From the NCBI GenBank assembly GCA_900541315.1, contig UQJF01000045.1, positions 1 through 19,493 of the forward strand: DNA of 19,493 bases, written 5' to 3'. Below are positions 13,411 through 19,493 of the stretch, in pieces. The translations under genes and the position numbers were made by a program. Numbering within the stretch: the first letter of the stretch is position 1; the number at the start of each line of letters is the position of its first letter. The notes under the pieces are model-generated. The model did not search any database. It saw nothing but the letters and a program-made list of their open reading frames with translations, and was not told the DNA's origin. Source of the DNA: an uncultured Clostridium sp. GTDB lineage: Bacteria > Bacillota > Clostridia > Lachnospirales > Lachnospiraceae.

Positions 13411-14625
13411 TTACGGTCTTACCGGAGTTCCATCAGGGAGTTTAGAAAAAAGCCAACTATGATCCATCTCTACTTCCGGATATTTTAATGCTTCTTTTTC
13501 ATCAAAATCCACACCAATTCCATTTTTATCACTTACATAAGCATAACCATTTTTTACTACAGGACAATTAGGAAATACTGCCTGTTCCTCTTCAGAAAAT
13601 CCTGAAAACTCCTGAATTCCAAAATTATGACAATTTAAATCCAAATGCATTTGAGCAGCCATACCAATTGGTGATAAGTCATTAGGACCATGCCATGCAG
13701 TTTTTACTCCATAAGCTTCACAATAATGAGCTAACTTTCTGGCTGGTGTAATTCCTCCAATATCGCTCAAATGAACTCGAATAAAGTCAATCCACTGATT
13801 CTGTACTAATGGTTTCCATTCTGTCGGATTGGTAAACAGTTCGCCCATTGCCAGAGGCAATGTGGTATGTTCCCGCAAAACTTTAAAAAATTCATCATAC
13901 TCTGGCGCTAAAGAATCCTCCAAGAAGAACAGCTTATATTTTTCCAGTTCCCTAGCAAATTCTATTGTCTGAGCTAAAGACAGACGTTCATGTACATCAT
14001 GCATTAATTCTACATTCCAGCCAATATCATTTCTAACCCGATCAAACAAATGATATACACTGTTCATGTACATTCTGGGATCAAAATATGCGCCTTGTGG
14101 AGCATTTTCAGGTTTTACAATACTTTGTCTTTTTCCTCCAAAATTTCCTCCATAAGTACCCATATGGCAACGAATATATCTGTATCCCTCTTCAATGTAA
14201 CGCTGGATGCATTCTTCTACCTCTTCCACACAGCTTCCATCCGCATGGCGGTATACTGTAATTCCTTCTCTGCACTTTCCACCTAACAGACTGTACAGAG
14301 GCAGTCCTGCTATTTTTCCCTTAATATCCCAAAGAGCTTCATCCACACCAGAAATTGCATTATTCAGCACCGGACCATTTCTCCAGTAAGAACTGCCCAT
14401 CATCATCTGCCATAAACCTTCAATATTATCTACAGATTTACCTTTAAGCATAGGTGCTAAATATTCTTCAATGGCTGTTACGACTGCTTTATGGCGCCAT
14501 GTAAAAGTCGCACAACCATAACCACATAATTTCGGCTCAGATGTCTCTACTTTTACTACCACCAGGTTGATATTTCTTGGTGCTGTTACAAACACCTTTA
14601 TATCACGTATTGTAATATGATTCAT
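13411..14625 (-). CDS. Enolase-superfamily sugar-acid dehydratase (ManD/RspA-like)
   Basis: This 404-residue protein belongs to the mannonate-dehydratase branch of the enolase superfamily. The barrel carries the metal ligands Asp210 (ELMHDVHERL), Glu236 (FFLEDSLAPE) and Glu262 (AMGELFTNP). The catalytic-type His212 sits next to the first ligand, as in ManD proteins, and His312 (WHGPNDLSP), Asp316 and Glu339 (NFGIQEFSG) complete the site. Arg152 and Tyr158 in the capping-loop region may fill the ManD acid/base roles, but the alignment there is uncertain. The C-terminus ends in LPDGTPVRP and lacks the usual final tryptophan of ManD. It probably dehydrates a hexonate such as mannonate or gluconate; the substrate is not determined. 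It is the last gene of the sugar ABC operon, with AGGAGG before its ATG. Confidence 0.88.
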   Translation of the reverse strand: MNHITIRDIKVFVTAPRNINLVVVKVETSEPKLCGYGCATFTWRHKAVVTAIEEYLAPMLKGKSVDNIEGLWQMMMGSSYWRNGPVLNNAISGVDEALWDIKGKIAGLPLYSLLGGKCREGITVYRHADGSCVEEVEECIQRYIEEGYRYIRCHMGTYGGNFGGKRQSIVKPENAPQGAYFDPRMYMNSVYHLFDRVRNDIGWNVELMHDVHERLSLAQTIEFARELEKYKLFFLEDSLAPEYDEFFKVLREHTTLPLAMGELFTNPTEWKPLVQNQWIDFIRVHLSDIGGITPARKLAHYCEAYGVKTAWHGPNDLSPIGMAAQMHLDLNCHNFGIQEFSGFSEEEQAVFPNCPVVKNGYAYVSDKNGIGVDFDEKEALKYPEVEMDHSWLFSKLPDGTPVRP

Positions 14626-14647
14626 TTTTATTTTCCTCCTACTATTA

Positions 14648-15487
14648 TCAGCTCTTCACAGCGCCACCGGTCATTCCTGCAATGAAATATTTTTGGAAAC
14701 ACATAAACAGAACTACTAACGGAAGGCTGGATATGGTGGATGCCGCCATCAGATCATTCCATTTGATCTGGTATTGTGAATTTAAAGCAACAATACCTAC
14801 TGTCAGTGTTTTCAACGAATCCTTAGATACCAGTACTGATGAATACATATATTCATTCCAGCCATTAAAAAGCACAAACATAGCTACTGCCGCAATACCC
14901 GGAAGGATCAATGGAACAATGATCTTCCAAAATATACAAAAGCTGGAAGCTCCATCTACTCTTGCTGCTTCATCAAGTTCGATTGGTATTGTTTTAAAAT
15001 ATGATACCAGCATCCAGGTACTGAATGCCACATTGGTAGCCGCATACACAACGATCAGACCAAACAATGTATTGGTTAAATGATATCTGGAAAGAACTGC
15101 ATAAAAAGGTACTACCAGCATAACGCTTGGAAACATTTGTGTAATCAGTAAAAAATCCAGTAACTGCTTACGTCCCTTAAACTTAAATCTTGTAACTCCG
15201 TAACCTGCAAGGCAGGCACATGCTACGCAGATGACCATTGCTGGAAGGCAGGTAAGTAAACTATTAAGTGTCATTTTTCCAAAGTTATATGTATTAAAGA
15301 ATTTGTAAAATGCCTCTAACGAAAACGGATCCGGCAACCATTTAGGATTGGGATAGTAAGTCTGTGCCTCGGTCTTAAATGCCGTTGACAGCATCCACAA
15401 CACAGGAACCACAATAAATGCTGCTAAAATTATAAGAATCACATAAGTAAGAACCGCATCTAATTTTTTTCGCTTTGATCTATTCAT
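14648..15487 (-). CDS. CUT1 carbohydrate ABC transporter permease (MalG-like)
   Basis: This 279-residue inner permease of a CUT1 sugar importer has six predicted helices. The first is near residues 12-33 (LTYVILIILAAFIVVPVLWML), followed by the FKTEAQTYYPNPKWLPDPFSLE loop typical of MalG relatives. The cytoplasmic EAA loop IELDEAARVDGASSFCIFWK (about 177-196), which contacts the ATPase, is intact. The C-terminus ends QKYFIAGMTGGAVKS, another hallmark. Its ATG overlaps the end of the MalF-like gene by 8 nt, showing translational coupling. No ATP-binding protein gene lies in the operon, so a shared MsmX/MsmK-type ATPase must be supplied from elsewhere. Confidence 0.95.
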   Translation of the reverse strand: MNRSKRKKLDAVLTYVILIILAAFIVVPVLWMLSTAFKTEAQTYYPNPKWLPDPFSLEAFYKFFNTYNFGKMTLNSLLTCLPAMVICVACACLAGYGVTRFKFKGRKQLLDFLLITQMFPSVMLVVPFYAVLSRYHLTNTLFGLIVVYAATNVAFSTWMLVSYFKTIPIELDEAARVDGASSFCIFWKIIVPLILPGIAAVAMFVLFNGWNEYMYSSVLVSKDSLKTLTVGIVALNSQYQIKWNDLMAASTISSLPLVVLFMCFQKYFIAGMTGGAVKS

Positions 15488-16379
15488 CGTCCTTCATCAC
15501 CACCTTACTTACCAGATTGATCAGATAACAGATTATAAACACCAGAATACCCCAGGCAGATGCTTTTCCAAAACGCAGATCATTAAATGCTGTACCATAA
15601 ATGCTTAAGCTGATCAGGCTGGTTGATGTGCCAGGTCCACCTGCTGTCATTGTATACACCAACGTATATTGTTTAAACCACCATACGCAATCAAGGATTA
15701 GCACTGTTGTTAAGATTGGTTTTAAACTCGGCAACGTAATATACTGAAACTGCTTCCATCTTCCTGCGCCATCCAGTTCTGCTGCTTCATAATAATCTTT
15801 AGAAATACTTTGCAGTCCTGCAAGTATCATTGTCATAACCAGTGGAAAGCCTTTCCAAATGCACACAAACACAACTGACGGGAACGCAAAACTGTTACTT
15901 CCCAACCATGACAGATTTGTGCTGATCAATCCCAGACCTCTAAGAATACTATTTAAAATTCCATACATGGGATTCATGATCCAGGTAAATAACAATGCCA
16001 CCACTGCTTCAGGGAAAAACCACGGCAACATAAATATTACTCGAAAAAACGTTCTTCCTTTAAATTCTCTATTTAAAAGACTTGCTAATATAAATCCCAG
16101 AATAAAATGTCCTGCTACTACAAGTACCATAAATTTTAACGTTAAAAAAACTGACTGGTAAAATTCAGGTTCCGTAAAAGCCGCTAAATAATATTTCAAT
16201 CCCACAAATTTCCATTTACTTACCAAATTTGTGTTAAAGAAGCTGATATAGAAGCCGTATAACATAGGGTATACAATTAATGCTCCCAGCAGAAACACAA
16301 TAGGGAAGGAAAATAAGTATCCATCATACTGTTTTTTGATCTTACGTTTTTTTGGGGGCTTTTTTCCCAACATTTCCAA
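15480..16379 (-). CDS. CUT1 carbohydrate ABC transporter permease (MalF-like)
   Basis: This 299-residue partner permease starts with a basic cytoplasmic segment (KKPPKKRKIKKQYDGYLFS) and has six helices. The family opening FSFPIVFLLGALIVYPMLYGFYISFF is followed by the usual KFVGLKYYLAAFTEPEF segment, and the EAA loop YYEAAELDGAGRWKQFQYI (about 207-225) is intact. The late motif MTAGGPGTSTSLISLSIY is characteristic of MalF/LacF-type permeases. It forms a heterodimer with the MalG-like permease. The ribosome binding site GGAGGGG precedes the ATG, and the region upstream carries a strong stem-loop (16395-16438) that separates it from the binding-protein gene. Confidence 0.95.
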   Translation of the reverse strand: MEMLGKKPPKKRKIKKQYDGYLFSFPIVFLLGALIVYPMLYGFYISFFNTNLVSKWKFVGLKYYLAAFTEPEFYQSVFLTLKFMVLVVAGHFILGFILASLLNREFKGRTFFRVIFMLPWFFPEAVVALLFTWIMNPMYGILNSILRGLGLISTNLSWLGSNSFAFPSVVFVCIWKGFPLVMTMILAGLQSISKDYYEAAELDGAGRWKQFQYITLPSLKPILTTVLILDCVWWFKQYTLVYTMTAGGPGTSTSLISLSIYGTAFNDLRFGKASAWGILVFIICYLINLVSKVVMKDDE

Positions 16380-16394
16380 TTCCCCTCCTTTTAT

Positions 16395-16438
16395 TTTGTA
16401 AATTCCCGGAACTCAAAAATGTCCCGGGAATTTACAAA
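16395..16438 (-). other. Intercistronic 15-bp stem-loop without U-tract
   Basis: TTTGTAAATTCCCGG (16395-16409) is perfectly complementary to CCGGGAATTTACAAA (16424-16438) with a 14-nt loop. On neither strand does a T-run follow. Between a binding-protein gene and its permease genes such a structure most likely stabilises the upstream mRNA 3' end or gives partial termination, so the binding protein would be made in excess. Confidence 0.75.
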
Positions 16439-16466
16439 TTACTATGAATTATAATTTTTTATATTA

Positions 16467-17840
16467 TTAATTATAATCTTCCATTAATTCATCTACTGTC
16501 TTTTCCAGATCCGCAATTGCTTCTTCATTGGTCTTTTCATTTGAAAATACTGCAGCATAAGCATCACCCAATGCGCTCTTTAATCCACTTATGCCTGCAA
16601 AGCTTACTGTAGGACGACAGCCATCTTCGATCTGCTGCAGATAACCGGCATAATCATCACCTGTGATGTACTCAGCCTTCTGTCCATCTACAGTAGCAGG
16701 AATCTTACCACTGCTCTGCCAGAACATCATCTGATCGTCATGCTCTACAAAGAAGCGAAGAAATTCAACAGCAGCAGCGGCTTCCTCATCTGTAGTATAC
16801 TCACTAATTGCATAGCCTTCTGTTCCCAGCATAGTTCCAGGATAATCACCAGGAAGTTTGAAAGACCCTAAATTGCCTTTCAAATCTGGATTATTTGCAT
16901 AAGCAACTCCTAACGCATTAGAACCTGTCATAAACATACTGGTATATCCCATTGCAAAATAGTTTGCTGCTGTAGGATAATCAACTTCTGTAATACCAAT
17001 TGGAACGATTCCGTCATCATTCATCTTTGTCCATTTTTCAAAAGCATCTGTAAATGTCTTATTATCTGCTTTCAGATCTGTATCCCACTTGCCGTCGGTA
17101 TCTGTAACACAATCTACACCATTAGACCAAAGATAAGACATAAAACGGCTCTGTCCAGAAGAGTTATTAGAACCTACCATACCAAAGCCCCACTGATCGA
17201 CTTCGCCATCACCATCTGTATCCTTTGTAAGTGCCTTTGCACACTCAACAAACTCATCCCATGTTTTAGGAATTTCCAAGCCAGCCTCTTTAAAACGGTC
17301 CTTCCTATAAATAATAGCCTGAGGCTGCAATGCAACAGGGAAATATGCGATCTCATCGCCCAGCTTGCAGGAATCTAATACACCATTAGCAAATTCTGCC
17401 GTCAGATCATCTGGAAGTAAATTAGTCAGGTCTTTTGTCAGTTCCAGATCATGCAGTGTTGCCACGGCATCCGCAGATGTAAAGAAAATCTGTGGGAGAT
17501 CATCAGGAGTTGTTGCCATTGCAGACAGCTTTGTATAAATATCATTTGTGCTGATCGCCTGAATCTCTACCTTAATGTTAGGATGTTCTTTCATAAATTC
17601 ATCAGCATAAGAATATACATATTTTCCATGTGGATCCTCTCCTGCATATCCACATAATACAGTCAATGAAACCTCTTTAGAGTCTTTTTCATCAGATGCA
17701 GCGCTTGTGTCTGTACTCTCACTTTTACTTGTATCAGCACTTGTTGCAGTACTGTTTCCAGAAGTTCCGCATCCTGTTAATGATGCTGCTGCTAAAACTG
17801 CCGCAAGTGCAGCAGATATAATTCTCATCTTTTTTACCAT
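16467..17840 (-). CDS. ABC transporter sugar-binding lipoprotein (family 1 type)
   Basis: This 457-residue solute-binding protein has a lipoprotein signal peptide (MVKKMRIISAALAAVLAAAS) and the lipobox LTGC, with Cys24 as the lipidated residue. It is followed by a Ser/Thr/Asp-rich linker (25-55). The mature part follows the MalE/family-1 pattern: TVLCGYAGEDPHGKYVYSYADEFMKEHPNIKVEIQ, then DLPQIFFTSADAV, YFPVALQPQAIIYRKDRFKEAGLEIPKTWDEF, and a late AAAAVEFLRFF. An Asp/Gly-rich turn (KDTDGDGEVDQWGF, about 207-220) may bind calcium. GGAGG precedes the first ATG at good distance. It is the first gene of the operon with two permeases and a sugar-acid dehydratase; the ligand is unknown, but an acidic sugar or its glycoside is plausible. 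Confidence 0.95.
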   Translation of the reverse strand: MVKKMRIISAALAAVLAAASLTGCGTSGNSTATSADTSKSESTDTSAASDEKDSKEVSLTVLCGYAGEDPHGKYVYSYADEFMKEHPNIKVEIQAISTNDIYTKLSAMATTPDDLPQIFFTSADAVATLHDLELTKDLTNLLPDDLTAEFANGVLDSCKLGDEIAYFPVALQPQAIIYRKDRFKEAGLEIPKTWDEFVECAKALTKDTDGDGEVDQWGFGMVGSNNSSGQSRFMSYLWSNGVDCVTDTDGKWDTDLKADNKTFTDAFEKWTKMNDDGIVPIGITEVDYPTAANYFAMGYTSMFMTGSNALGVAYANNPDLKGNLGSFKLPGDYPGTMLGTEGYAISEYTTDEEAAAAVEFLRFFVEHDDQMMFWQSSGKIPATVDGQKAEYITGDDYAGYLQQIEDGCRPTVSFAGISGLKSALGDAYAAVFSNEKTNEEAIADLEKTVDELMEDYN

Positions 17841-17863
17841 AAAATAGCTCCTCCTTCATAATT

Positions 17864-17877
17864 GTACTGGCCAGTAC
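17864..17877. promoter_or_regulatory. Perfect 14-bp palindrome in the operon leader
   Basis: GTACTGGCCAGTAC is perfectly self-complementary. It lies between the likely transcription start and the GGAGG of the binding-protein gene, a position suited to a repressor operator or a 5' RNA hairpin. Confidence 0.6.
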
Positions 17878-17889
17878 CTTTCCGATGCA

Positions 17890-17924
17890 ATTATCTTAGC
17901 ATACAGATTTCGAACAATCTGTAT
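17890..17924 (-). promoter_or_regulatory. Probable operon promoter with overlapping 24-bp inverted repeat
   Basis: On the minus strand TTGTTC (17917-17912), 16 bp and GATAAT (17895-17890) give a moderate promoter. ATACAGATT (17901-17909) and AATCTGTAT (17916-17924) form a perfect 9-bp inverted repeat with a 6-bp spacer that covers the -35. This is a strong operator candidate. Confidence 0.55.
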
Positions 17925-17957
17925 ATATTTTTGCCGTTTTTCACCATTTTTTAGTCA

Positions 17958-17991
17958 AAAACGCCCAGAACTTTTCTACTCTGGGCGTTTT
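17958..17991. terminator. Terminator of the AraC-type regulator gene
   Basis: The 12-bp stem AAAACGCCCAGA (17958-17969) / TCTGGGCGTTTT (17980-17991) has a 10-nt loop, and the minus-strand reading ends in T-rich DNA. It separates the regulator transcript from the transporter operon downstream. Confidence 0.8.
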
Positions 17992-18014
17992 GCATCTCTT
18001 CATAATAAAAATTA

Positions 18015-18902
18015 TCACCTAGCTCGTTCTAACCACGCTTTCATTTCTTTCCGGTATTGCAAAGGGCTTGTTTCCATAATTGTTTTAAATTGACGCAAAA
18101 AAGTATTTACACTGTCATACCCGCACTGGCTGGCAATGCTTGTTACACTTTCTTGCGTATTCTCCAAAAGTCTGGCCCCTTCACAAACACGAACACGATT
18201 AATATATTTTGTAAGTGGTTGCCCAATGCATCGGCTGAATTCTTTGCTGATGGTTACAGGGTGAAGATAAAATTGTTCACTCAATCCATTTAGGTTTAGA
18301 TCCTCTATATAATGCTGGTCAATATACTCTTTAATATCATACATTTGCTGGCTCATAGAAGAAACCTCATTTTTATTTCTTTTCAGGTCCCATTGGCGAT
18401 ACAGAATAACTGCAATTTGCGTCACTATACTTTTTTCCACCATTGAACTAAAAGGCATATCCTGTTTTTGTTCATCATACAGAGATTTCAACAGATAAAT
18501 ACATTGATTGAAAACACTGTTTTCTACCTTTTTAAAATATTGTACAAACTCATCAGGAGATGTTCCCTGCCATACTTTGATCAAATCTTCCCCCAGGTTT
18601 AATCGCCTGTAGTAACTTGGCTTTACCGCCAGCCCATACCGCAAAAACGGAAGTTTATCTAATCGTCTCATATGATGTTTACGAGAGCCTATGATTAAAA
18701 TATCACCTTTCTCTACATAATATTTTTTTCCCTCTACGTAATAATCAGCACTTCCGTTTTCTACAAAAAGAATCTCTGCAGATTCATGAATATGGTGCAT
18801 TTCATTTTGTTCATATTCGCAAGAATGAGAAACATCATAATTTGCTTCGTTCAAAGCTTTAAAATGATCTGGCTCATAATAATCATTAATTTTTACATCC
18901 AT
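18015..18902 (-). CDS. AraC-family transcriptional regulator with cupin sensor domain
   Basis: This is a 295-residue regulator. Residues about 25-95 form a cupin-like ligand pocket (HHIHESAEILFVENGSADYYVEGKKYYVEKGDILII) with the histidine/glutamate pattern typical of sugar-sensing AraC proteins. The C-terminal domain (about 188-288) has two helix-turn-helix motifs: LNGLSEQFYLHPVTISKEFSRCIG (205-227) and the signature IASQCGYDSVNTFLRQFK (256-273), followed by SPLQYRKE. It lies directly upstream of, and in the same direction as, the CUT1 operon but is separated by a terminator, so it likely controls that operon in response to its sugar. The start has GAGG 8 nt upstream. A perfect inverted repeat in its own promoter (18969-18984) points to autoregulation or control by another factor. 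Confidence 0.93.
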   Translation of the reverse strand: MDVKINDYYEPDHFKALNEANYDVSHSCEYEQNEMHHIHESAEILFVENGSADYYVEGKKYYVEKGDILIIGSRKHHMRRLDKLPFLRYGLAVKPSYYRRLNLGEDLIKVWQGTSPDEFVQYFKKVENSVFNQCIYLLKSLYDEQKQDMPFSSMVEKSIVTQIAVILYRQWDLKRNKNEVSSMSQQMYDIKEYIDQHYIEDLNLNGLSEQFYLHPVTISKEFSRCIGQPLTKYINRVRVCEGARLLENTQESVTSIASQCGYDSVNTFLRQFKTIMETSPLQYRKEMKAWLERAR

Positions 18903-18960
18903 AACATTGTCCTCATCCTTTCAACTTTCCTTGTATTTTTATTCCATGAACATATTAACA

Positions 18961-18984
18961 TATACTTCTTGCTATGTATAGCAA
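18961..18984 (-). promoter_or_regulatory. Likely AraC gene promoter with inverted-repeat operator
   Basis: TTGCTAT (18969-18975) and ATAGCAA (18978-18984) form a perfect 16-bp palindrome with a 2-bp centre. Reading the minus strand, its first half TTGCTA can act as a -35 with TATGTT 16 bp downstream near 18962. The overlap suggests an operator; the promoter assignment itself is tentative. Confidence 0.45.
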
Positions 18985-19019
18985 TGCATTTTCCGCAATC
19001 AAATAGTTTTTAACAACGC

Positions 19020-19052
19020 AAAATGTCCGGTATACGTATCTCCGGACATTTT
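19020..19052. terminator. Intrinsic terminator, bidirectional
   Basis: AAAATGTCCGG (19020-19030) and CCGGACATTTT (19042-19052) form an 11-bp perfect stem with an 11-nt loop. It lies just after the 3' end of the minus-strand surface-protein fragment and upstream of the AraC gene. Confidence 0.8.
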
Positions 19053-19076
19053 ACATTACATATGAAATTATATATT

Positions 19077-19400
19077 TTATACAGTATAAGAATCTACGGT
19101 AACTGTATAAGCACTGTCTCCCTGTACATACACTGTTTCGTTACTTCCCTTGATCGTTACCGTCTTTCCATCTGCATCTTTGATCGTTCCTTTATTTGTG
19201 AGCCCTGATAACCGGCTGTCTTTTGTGACGATCCATGTGGATGCGGCATCAATGGACAGATCTGCCGTTCCGCTGCCTCCATTTCCGGCGCAGGACTCAT
19301 CCTGGATGAAGCCGCCTGTAAGAACGCTTCCCTCTGTCATCTTAAAGTCCAAAGTACTGATACTGTCCCAGATCACATCTCCTTCCATTTTCTGGTTTTC
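19077..19400 (-). pseudogene. C-terminal fragment of a beta-rich surface/adhesin-like protein
   Basis: The frame encodes about 107 residues, beginning ENQKMEGDVIWDSISTLDF and ending AYTVTVDSYTV. Short repeating beta-strand units rich in Thr, Ser, Gly and Asp (VLTGGF, ADLSIDAASTWIVTKDSRLSGLTNKGTIKDADGKTVTI) look like the last turns of a right-handed beta-helix, as in large secreted proteins of gut Clostridia. An in-frame TAA at 19401-19403 cuts the frame, and there is no ribosome binding site at a suitable distance before the first ATG (19388). The N-terminal bulk is therefore missing, and the break coincides exactly with the start of a hairpin (19401-19423). I read this as a truncated gene; an assembly junction is the alternative. 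A transcription terminator follows at 19020. Confidence 0.5.
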
Positions 19401-19423
19401 TTAGGCGTTTGCGAAATGCCTAA
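19401..19423. repeat. Hairpin at the gene-fragment junction
   Basis: TTAGGCGTTT (19401-19410) and AAATGCCTAA (19414-19423) pair around a GCG loop with one G-T pair. It sits exactly where the surface-protein frame is interrupted and may be the end of a mobile element extending beyond the window. The remaining bases to 19493 hold no complete gene; on the minus strand a 39-codon frame from the contig end to 19373 stays open across the junction. Confidence 0.45.
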
Positions 19424-19493
19424 AGCCGTATAAATACGCAATGTCATTAACTTTAGCAAAGAGCAGAAATCGTAAGCATTTATAAAACTATGA

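Noticed and set aside
14682..15083. 133-codon plus-strand frame in the MalG-like permease gene
   Set aside because: Antisense to a well-recognised permease with an intact EAA loop.
16395..16438. Ordinary intrinsic terminator after the binding-protein gene
   Set aside because: No T-run follows the stem on either strand, and the downstream permease genes have no promoter that I can see.

Overview
The window looks like a chromosomal contig from an anaerobic, low-to-mid GC Firmicute, most likely a gut Clostridium of the family Lachnospiraceae. This rests on strong AGGAGG-type ribosome binding sites, sigma-A style TTGNNN-17-TATAAT promoters, choline/glucan-type cell-wall-binding repeats, a CTC-type L25 protein, citrate lyase and a CUT1 sugar transporter without its own ATPase. 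No ribosomal RNA, tRNA or CRISPR array is visible. Bases 1-49 are synthetic Nextera adapter, not genome; biology starts at about base 50.

Left part (50-3760): the tail of an unrecognised gene with overlapping terminators, a convergent YczE/YitT-like membrane protein (DUF6198), a secreted cell-wall-binding-repeat/DUF1266 protein followed by a Gfo/Idh/MocA oxidoreductase in a probable two-gene operon, and a convergent L25/CTC gene.

Central part (3760-12390): a citrate utilisation island. citD-citE-citF encode the three citrate lyase subunits. They are followed by a divergent two-component pair and a CitMHS-type citrate transporter. The pair consists of a Cache-like sensor kinase with a degenerate C-terminal receiver and an OmpR/PhoB-type response regulator. 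Kinase and regulator promoters share one symmetric -10 region. A three-block DNA motif (TTA[A/C]AGATA, AAGGGAT, ATCTTAAT) lies upstream of citD and, inverted, upstream of the transporter, so it is a good candidate for the regulator's target. This is not the usual CitA/CitB or CitS/CitT arrangement, and citC, citX and citG are absent from the window. A hairpin-rich, MITE-like intergenic element separates the transporter from a lone mannose-family PTS EIIA protein.

Right part (12390-19493): a DUF1275 membrane protein with an unusual leucine-zipper tail, then a minus-strand carbohydrate operon: AraC-type regulator (own unit), lipoprotein solute-binding protein, two CUT1 permeases and an enolase-superfamily (ManD/RspA-like) sugar-acid dehydratase. 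The operon promoter region carries two perfect palindromes, and a 15-bp stem-loop separates the binding-protein gene from the permease genes. The window ends in a 5'-truncated beta-rich surface protein fragment abutting a hairpin that looks like the edge of another element, which may be why the contig stops there.
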